From: Erythrobacter sp. UBA2510
Lineage (GTDB): Bacteria; Pseudomonadota; Alphaproteobacteria; Sphingomonadales; Sphingomonadaceae
Assembly: GCA_002341345.1 (NCBI GenBank)
Contig: DDNW01000199.1
Coordinates: 445-6,852, forward strand
Direction of reading: 5' to 3'
Length of the DNA: 6,408 nucleotides
Both the position numbers and the translations under genes were made by a program. The notes beneath the pieces were generated by a model, which saw only the letters and a program-made list of their open reading frames with translations, did no database searches and was not told the origin of the DNA. Shown here piece after piece: positions 5,951 through 6,408 of the stretch. The first letter of the stretch is position 1, and every line of letters starts with the position of its first letter.

Positions 5951-5971
5951 GCAGATTTCATGGAGATTTGC
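5951..5971 (+). promoter_or_regulatory. Hairpin covering the ribosome-binding site of the regulator gene
   Basis: GCAGATTTC (5951-5959) and GAGATTTGC (5963-5971) pair along all nine positions in plus-strand RNA, with two G-U wobbles, around a three-base ATG loop. The right arm and the last loop base contain the GGAG (5962-5965) that precedes the GTG start at 5974 by 8 bases. Folding would hide the ribosome-binding site, while on DNA the same bases form a quasi-palindrome. Function is inferred from position only. Confidence 0.4.
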
Positions 5972-5977
5972 CGGTGA
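5960..5977 (+). other. Five-codon upstream reading frame overlapping the regulator start
   Basis: An ATG at 5960 opens a frame encoding MEICR and ends with TGA at 5975-5977, which overlaps the regulator's GTG start (5974-5976) in the arrangement GTGA. Such overlaps allow translational coupling. The ATG sits in the loop of the hairpin and has only a distant GGAG (5940-5943, 16 bases away), so translation is doubtful. Confidence 0.2.
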
Positions 5978-6408
5978 ATTGGGAAACGGGGGTTTATAGC
6001 TTCGAAGATTTCGAGCTCGACCCTGTGCGCTTCGAGCTGCGCCGGGCCGGCACGCCCGTTGCCGTGGAGCCGCAAGTCTTCTCGCTGCTGGTGCTGATGG
6101 TCGGCAGCTCGGGCCGTCTCGTGACCAAGGACGAGATTGTCGAGGAAATCTGGGGCGGTCGGATCGTCTCCGAGGCCGCAATCTCTTCGCGCATCAAGTC
6201 GCTGCGGCAGGCGCTGGGCGATGACGGCAAGGCGCAGCGGCTGATCCGCACGGTACATGGCAAGGGCCTGCGCTTCGTGGGCGAGGTGACCCGTTCCACC
6301 CCGCCTGCTGCAACAGCGGCGGCTACGGTCGAGCTGATCACGCCGGCCCTAGCAAAGGTGTCGCAATTTACACCGCAGGACGATGCGCCTGCGACCTTGC
6401 GACGACTC
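5974..6408 (+). CDS. Winged-helix transcriptional regulator, CadC/OmpR-type DNA-binding domain, partial
   Basis: The frame runs 145 codons from a GTG at 5974 to the window edge without a stop, so only the N-terminal part is present. Residues about 6-101 form an OmpR/PhoB-type winged helix (Trans_reg_C). GVYSFEDFELDP (6-17) and the strand around PVAVEPQVFSLL (29-40) make the leading beta sheet and first helix. GRLVTKDEIVEEIWGGRIVSE (about 49-69) leads into the recognition helix AAISSRIKSLRQALGD (70-85). RLIRTVHGKGLRFVGEV (91-107) is the wing. An Ala/Pro/Thr-rich linker follows. There is no receiver domain ahead of it, so it is not a normal response regulator. Similar proteins carry C-terminal TolB-like, TPR or cyclase-type modules, often membrane-linked, which here would lie beyond the window. 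GGAG at 5962-5965 supports the GTG start. It diverges from the tautomerase gene, a possible target. Confidence 0.85.
   Translation, partial: MNWETGVYSFEDFELDPVRFELRRAGTPVAVEPQVFSLLVLMVGSSGRLVTKDEIVEEIWGGRIVSEAAISSRIKSLRQALGDDGKAQRLIRTVHGKGLRFVGEVTRSTPPAATAAATVELITPALAKVSQFTPQDDAPATLRRL

Noticed and set aside
5864..6341. Several minus-strand open frames opposite the regulator
   Set aside because: They are shadows of the winged-helix gene, whose plus-strand frame matches a known domain and runs off the window without a stop.

Overview
The window looks like chromosomal DNA of an alphaproteobacterium, most likely a member of the Sphingomonadales close to the Erythrobacteraceae. The base composition is GC-rich, roughly 60 percent or slightly above by eye. 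The UPF0262 family is characteristic of Alphaproteobacteria, and the DnaB and RpoZ sequences have the alphaproteobacterial style. This assignment comes from recognising families, not from a search. No tRNA, rRNA, insertion sequence, CRISPR array or phage gene is visible.

Left part (1-1422): two minus-strand genes read leftwards from a divergent promoter region. The first is a UPF0262 protein. Then, after a 34-bp gap, comes a membrane-anchored protein with the fold of a family 25 glycoside hydrolase (lysozyme) that has lost most of its catalytic residues. A perfect stem-loop lies just past its stop codon.

Middle part (1423-3469): two housekeeping genes on the plus strand. dnaB encodes the replicative helicase. 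rpoZ encodes the omega subunit of RNA polymerase, with a plausible promoter of its own and a textbook terminator.

Right-middle part (3594-5501): a small orphan ParA/MinD-type ATPase with no ParB beside it is followed after 55 bp by a DUF3667 membrane protein. The latter has an N-terminal zinc ribbon, five predicted membrane segments and a periplasmic coiled coil. A strong terminator closes this pair. The two may share a transcript, and their association is the most likely place for an uncharacterised function here.

Right part (5446-6408): a structured 179-bp convergent spacer holds a terminator, a tandem 12-bp repeat, a long imperfect hairpin and a second copy of the stem-loop found at the left end. 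It is followed by a minus-strand 4-oxalocrotonate tautomerase family gene. A divergently transcribed winged-helix regulator then runs off the window. Its translation start lies behind an RNA-type hairpin and a five-codon upstream reading frame.

Most of the window is ordinary core-genome content. The points worth a second look are the inactive-looking lysozyme relative, the two identical-arm palindromes, the structured leader of the regulator and the ParA/DUF3667 neighbourhood.
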